Translations under genes and position numbers: made by a program
The notes under the pieces: model-generated
Databases searched by the model: none
The model's input: the letters and a program-made list of their open reading frames with translations, nothing else
Told to the model about the DNA's origin: nothing
Assembly: GCF_020076305.1 (NCBI RefSeq)
Contig: NZ_JAIQXE010000002.1
Span: forward strand, 930,001-994,000
Origin: Flavihumibacter profundi
GTDB taxonomy: Bacteria; Bacteroidota; Bacteroidia; Chitinophagales; Chitinophagaceae
Length of the DNA stretch: 64,000 nucleotides
Direction: 5' to 3'
Part shown: positions 61,203 to 64,000 of the stretch, piece after piece
How positions within the stretch are numbered: the stretch's first letter is position 1
How the letters are laid out: each line of letters starts with the position of its first letter

Positions 61203-62222
61203 ATGGAAAGGAAAGATTTTATCTGGCAGGGACTGCTTGCAACGGCAGCCTTACCGCTTAAAGCATTAGGAGACCTGGCGGATGAGGATAGCATGGGTAC
61301 CCATATTCCGCCCTACCTTAAACCGGGTGATACAATCGCTGTTACAGCGCCCGCCGGTTTTATTACCCCTGAAGAAATTCAACCTGCACTAAGCCAAATG
61401 CAATCCTGGGGCCTGACTGTAAAAGTTGGGTCAACTATTGGAAAAAGGGATGGTACATTCGGGGGCACAGACCTTGAACGGGTTAGTGATTTTCAGCAAT
61501 TGATCAATGACCGCGAAGTGAAAGCCATTATGTGCGCCAGGGGCGGATATGGAATGGTCAGGATCATCGACCAGCTTGACTTTAGCGGGTTGAGGCATCA
61601 CCCGAAATGGCTGATCGGGTTTAGTGATGTTACTGTTCTGCATGCACACCTTAACAGGGTGGTAAAAATAGCGTCCATCCATTCTAAAATGTGTAATAGT
61701 TTTCCCGATAACTGGCTGTTCGCCGAGCCCATGGTCCAGGACACTATCCTTTCTATCCGCGACGCACTTTTTGGGAAACCCATGTCCTTCAGCATCCCTC
61801 CCCATGAAAGCAATCGGCTGGGTAAGGCAAGGGGTGAACTCATCGGCGGGAATTGTAAAACTATTGAATCGATTGCAGGATCTGCTTCCGACATCAAAAC
61901 AAAAGGGAAAATTCTGTTCCTGGAAGACACGGGCGAATACCTGTACAGCATCGACCGGATGTTCTGGAGCCTGAAAAGAAGCGGCAAACTGGAAAACCTT
62001 GCCGGCCTGGTTATCGGAGGGTTTAAAATAAAGCCTTCAGAAGATCCCGCTGAAGAGTTTAACCGGAGCCTTTACCAGATTGTACTGGAAAAAGTTGGCG
62101 ATTGCGGATTCCCGGTTTGCTTCGATTTTCCTGTTGGCCACCAGCGGAATAATTATGCCCTGAAATGCGGGATAAAAGTACAAATGGTCGTTAAAGAGGA
62201 TGGAGTGACCCTGGTGGAATAA
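61203..62222 (+). CDS. LD-carboxypeptidase (S66 family, LdcA/MccF-like)
   Basis: A 339-residue serine peptidase. LdcA trims D-Ala from murein tetrapeptides during recycling; the related MccF degrades microcin C. Visible: PGDTIAVTAPAG near the N-terminus, ARGGYGMVRI, the nucleophile region IGFSDVTVLHAH, the Glu in LEDTGEYLYSIDRMFW and the His in DFPVGHQRNNY. The N-terminus (MERKDFIWQGLLATAALPLKAL) resembles a signal or anchor sequence, which would place it outside the cytosol, unlike E. coli LdcA. It follows the Nudix regulator by 4 bases. Confidence 0.88.
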   Translation: MERKDFIWQGLLATAALPLKALGDLADEDSMGTHIPPYLKPGDTIAVTAPAGFITPEEIQPALSQMQSWGLTVKVGSTIGKRDGTFGGTDLERVSDFQQLINDREVKAIMCARGGYGMVRIIDQLDFSGLRHHPKWLIGFSDVTVLHAHLNRVVKIASIHSKMCNSFPDNWLFAEPMVQDTILSIRDALFGKPMSFSIPPHESNRLGKARGELIGGNCKTIESIAGSASDIKTKGKILFLEDTGEYLYSIDRMFWSLKRSGKLENLAGLVIGGFKIKPSEDPAEEFNRSLYQIVLEKVGDCGFPVCFDFPVGHQRNNYALKCGIKVQMVVKEDGVTLVE

Positions 62223-62231
62223 TTTCCTTTG

Positions 62232-62239
62232 TAACTTTA
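62232..62239 (+). promoter_or_regulatory. Near-consensus -7 element TAACTTTA before the small membrane-protein gene
   Basis: TAACTTTA matches 7 of 8 positions of TAnnTTTG and ends 4 bases before ATG 62244, the same geometry seen for engB, metG, the histidine kinase and the Nudix regulator. Confidence 0.35.
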
Positions 62240-62243
62240 TGTC

Positions 62244-62435
62244 ATGTTTACATTCCTGCTTTGGATATTATTATTTATCATCTCCTGGCCCATAGCCTTG
62301 CTGGCTTTGGTCCTGTATCCATTGGTCTGGATTATTCTTTTGCCATTCAGGATTCTTGGGATTGCTGTAGGGGGCGTGTTGGCCCTCATAAAAGGTATTG
62401 TATTTTTACCTGCAAGGTTGCTTCGGTCCGTATAA
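62244..62435 (+). CDS. Small hydrophobic membrane protein
   Basis: A 63-residue protein made almost entirely of hydrophobic residues, with two or three possible membrane segments (LLWILLFIISWPIALLAL, LYPLVWIILLPF, ILGIAVGGVLALI) and a basic end (ARLLRSV). It begins 21 bases after the S66 peptidase stop. The short length, clean start and membrane pattern support a real gene, but I recognise no family. Confidence 0.65.
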   Translation: MFTFLLWILLFIISWPIALLALVLYPLVWIILLPFRILGIAVGGVLALIKGIVFLPARLLRSV

Positions 62436-62446
62436 ATGGTAACTTC

Positions 62447-62896
62447 TTACCTTCTCCTGTTGCCCATTTTCAGGATCACAGTATCCAGCTTTATTTGTTG
62501 CTCAGGTGAACAAATGGCTCTTACTTTACCAAAATGGATATTGTTATTCAACACCACTTGTTTTTCAAATTCACCAATGCGATCTGCCAGCCGGATAGCC
62601 AGGGAATCGGGCTGGCTGCCTGTTTTAAGGCGGTTATACAAATCCGCCCTGTACAATTTCAGGGAATCATAAAGCGGTTTGTTGGTTTGTTTGTTCTCTT
62701 CCCACATGGCAGTAAATTTGGCTGCCTGGTCTTTATTTAATTGTAATTCACGAGTCATGAATTCAGTGGGTGAACGCATTTCCCGGGGACCTTTTTTCCG
62801 TGGAAAAACTCTTAAGCCCATGCCTAATAAGACCAGGTTGGAAACCAGCAACACGGCGATTATTACAATTAATGTTTTATTATTGATTTGCTTCAT
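62447..62896 (-). CDS. CpxP/Spy-like periplasmic stress protein
   Basis: A 149-residue protein with an N-terminal helix (TLIVIIAVLLVSNLVLLGMGL) and a helical periplasmic region containing RELQLNKDQAAKFTAMWEE, a version of the LTxxQ-type motif of CpxP/Spy and metal-sensor (CnrX-like) proteins, and ICSPEQQIKLDTVILKM near the end. It is the third gene of a minus-strand operon with an ECF sigma factor and a small membrane protein; the overlaps (4 and 11 bases) point to one transcript. It probably senses or buffers envelope or metal stress. Nothing shows which stress. Confidence 0.7.
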   Translation of the reverse strand: MKQINNKTLIVIIAVLLVSNLVLLGMGLRVFPRKKGPREMRSPTEFMTRELQLNKDQAAKFTAMWEENKQTNKPLYDSLKLYRADLYNRLKTGSQPDSLAIRLADRIGEFEKQVVLNNNIHFGKVRAICSPEQQIKLDTVILKMGNRRR

Positions 62897-63225
62897 GGCT
62901 GGATGGGATTTTGTTCTGGTAAGGCAGGTGTTTCAAAATGGTATTCCAGCGCCAGGTCATTTAACTGTTCTGCCCTTTCATCAACCCGCGAAGAAATCAC
63001 AGATAAGAGGATCCAGGTGTTGAGCAATAGTAAAATCAGGCATACAGATATTGCTACCTTAGGCTGCGATATAAAGCGGCCCAGGGCTGACCATGCACTT
63101 CTGTCTTCTTTTAATTTTACCTGGACTTTAGTATACAGAAATGGTGAAGCGGCTGCCCGCTGCAGCCCATCCAGGCTATTGAGTGCTGCATCTGTTTTTG
63201 ATTCAATGTCCCCTTTATCTTTCAT
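62893..63225 (-). CDS. Small membrane protein, possible anti-sigma factor
   Basis: A 110-residue protein: an N-terminal cytoplasmic part of about 50 residues starting MKDKGDIESKTDAALNSLDGL, one membrane helix (VAISVCLILLLLNTWILLSVI) and a short periplasmic end. It overlaps both the sigma-factor gene (11 bases) and the CpxP-like gene (4 bases). Position and topology fit a small anti-sigma factor, but the zinc-binding HxxxCxxC motif of ZAS proteins is absent, so the role is inferred. Confidence 0.65.
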   Translation of the reverse strand: MKDKGDIESKTDAALNSLDGLQRAAASPFLYTKVQVKLKEDRSAWSALGRFISQPKVAISVCLILLLLNTWILLSVISSRVDERAEQLNDLALEYHFETPALPEQNPIQP

Positions 63226-63796
63226 GACGATTATTTTGGTAATAACTGAGCAGTGATTTTCTTAAATTTTGTTTCGCCCTTTGCAGTAATGATTCTACTG
63301 CGCCTTCCGAAAGGTTTAAAATTTTTCCGATTTCTGCCATAGGCAATCCTTCAACTTTATGCAAACTATAAGCTATCCTTTGCTGTTCAGGCAATTTCCG
63401 GATAGCTGAAAATAATATTGCTGCTTCCTGTTTCTTTTCCAGTTGCACCCCCGGGTGAATAAAATCGGGGTTGTCATTTTCCTGCCCGCCATTTTTCCCC
63501 CGGATCAACAGTACCAGGCCAAATAGCTTCTTCCGTTTCTTCTTCCGGAGGTGGTCAATAGATTTATTCACCGTGATCCTGTATAGCCAGGTGCTGATGC
63601 CCGATTCAGCCCGGAATTCACCTATCGATCCCAGGGCAGTAACAAATACATCCTGGGTAATGTCCTCCGCATCTTCAGCCTGTTGTATCAATCCAAGAGC
63701 CGTATTGTATATCCGGTCTTTCCAGCCTTCCACCAACTGGCGAAAGGCTGCTTCTTCTTTTTGCTGCAGTCTTACAATTAATTCGGTCTCGTTCAA
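63215..63796 (-). CDS. ECF-family RNA polymerase sigma factor
   Basis: A 193-residue sigma-70 family protein. Region 2 is DRIYNTALGLIQQAEDAEDITQDVFVTALG, with STWLYRITVNKSIDHLRKKKR after it; region 4 is LPEQQRIAYSLHKVEGLPMAEIGKILNLSEGAVESLLQRAKQNLRK, a clear helix-turn-helix. The linker (about 90-125) is basic and longer than usual. The only usable start is TTG 63796 (MNETELIV), because there is no in-frame ATG before region 2. It leads a three-gene operon with a membrane protein and a CpxP-like protein. Confidence 0.92.
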   Translation of the reverse strand: MNETELIVRLQQKEEAAFRQLVEGWKDRIYNTALGLIQQAEDAEDITQDVFVTALGSIGEFRAESGISTWLYRITVNKSIDHLRKKKRKKLFGLVLLIRGKNGGQENDNPDFIHPGVQLEKKQEAAILFSAIRKLPEQQRIAYSLHKVEGLPMAEIGKILNLSEGAVESLLQRAKQNLRKSLLSYYQNNRHER

Positions 63797-63850
63797 TGTT
63801 TCCGGTTGATACCTTGAAAACTGCTAATTTACTGATTGACCGGTACCAAA

Positions 63851-64000
63851 TTACATTCCTCCAGATCCACCCTGCATTCCGCCAGGTCCGCCTGGCATTC
63901 CACCCGGACCACCAGGCGCTCCCGGTGGCGGCCCCCAAGGACCTTCCATCCTCCGTTGTTGTTGTGCCGGCGCCTTGCCAAAATTTTTGATCTTATAGGT
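63851..64000 (-). CDS. C-terminal fragment of a probable outer-membrane protein with a Gly/Met/Pro-rich tail
   Basis: An open frame enters from the right edge in frame and ends at TAA 63853-63851. The 49 visible residues are TYKIKNFGKAPAQQQRRMEG, then PWGPPPGAPGG followed by four short glycine-rich units ending in Met. TYKIKNF looks like the last strand of an outer-membrane barrel, which normally ends in an aromatic residue; a ~42-residue Gly/Pro/Met-rich tail follows it. It lies 54 bases upstream of the sigma-factor gene on the same strand. Family (TonB receptor or OMP barrel) cannot be fixed because the rest lies outside the window. Confidence 0.65.
   Translation of the reverse strand, partial: TYKIKNFGKAPAQQQRRMEGPWGPPPGAPGGPGGMPGGPGGMQGGSGGM

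Noticed and set aside
63675-63938. An 87-codon minus-strand frame across the sigma-factor start
   Set aside because: It is out of frame with both the sigma factor and the Gly/Met-rich tail, which are supported by motif and composition.

Overview
The window looks like chromosomal DNA of a Bacteroidota bacterium, most likely of the Chitinophagaceae or a close relative. Evidence: a Bacteroidota-style division/cell-wall (dcw) cluster running mraZ to ftsZ without murF, ddl or murB; a PorT-like protein of the type IX secretion system beside ubiE; atpD-atpC as a separate pair with a short epsilon subunit; a methionyl-tRNA synthetase carrying a C-terminal tRNA-binding domain; and many promoters of the Bacteroidota TAnnTTTG type. 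I saw no rRNA, tRNA, CRISPR array, transposase or prophage. Placement is by gene content and motif only; no database search was possible.

Layout. 1-1.5 kb: the 5' end of a MutS-like gene and dihydroorotase (minus). 1.5-7 kb: a tight plus-strand run of a Wzi/RemB-like outer-membrane barrel, a UbiA prenyltransferase, a type III polyketide synthase, a SAM methyltransferase and an FAD oxidoreductase, the most interesting gene set here and probably a phenolic-lipid or meroterpenoid quinone pathway. 7-17 kb: housekeeping genes (CoA-binding protein, YkuK-like protein, engB, pyruvate dehydrogenase E2, rhomboid, porT, ubiE, dnaX, a GNAT-like protein). dnaX carries an A10 tract with stop codons in both alternative frames, a likely programmed slippage site for making gamma. 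16.7-23.7 kb: a YtxH/holin-like envelope operon and an RND efflux operon. 23.7-31 kb: an L,D-transpeptidase, atpDC, yqgE, an orphan histidine kinase and queA.

31-47.5 kb is the dcw cluster: mraZ, rsmH, ftsL, ftsI, murE, mraY, murD, ftsW, murG, murC, ftsQ, ftsA, ftsZ, closed by a terminator. Its leader holds a TAnnTTTG promoter, four MraZ-box-like repeats at exact 10-base spacing, and DnaA-box-like motifs. 47.6-60.3 kb: a TIGR01777 epimerase-like protein, an ABC-2 exporter pair, a Gfo/Idh/MocA oxidoreductase, a FadB-type fusion, a 1,261-residue AsmA-like protein and metG. 60.4-64 kb: a Nudix/winged-helix regulator with a degenerate Nudix box, an S66 carboxypeptidase, a small membrane protein, an ECF sigma / membrane protein / CpxP-like stress operon, and the Gly/Met-rich C-terminus of a probable outer-membrane protein cut by the window edge.

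Two patterns cut across genes. A GC-rich palindrome occurs three times between genes in different transcriptional contexts and looks like a REP-type repeat. Several genes have TAnnTTTG ending only 3-5 bases before ATG, which implies almost leaderless messages and helps decide starts (metG, the Nudix regulator).
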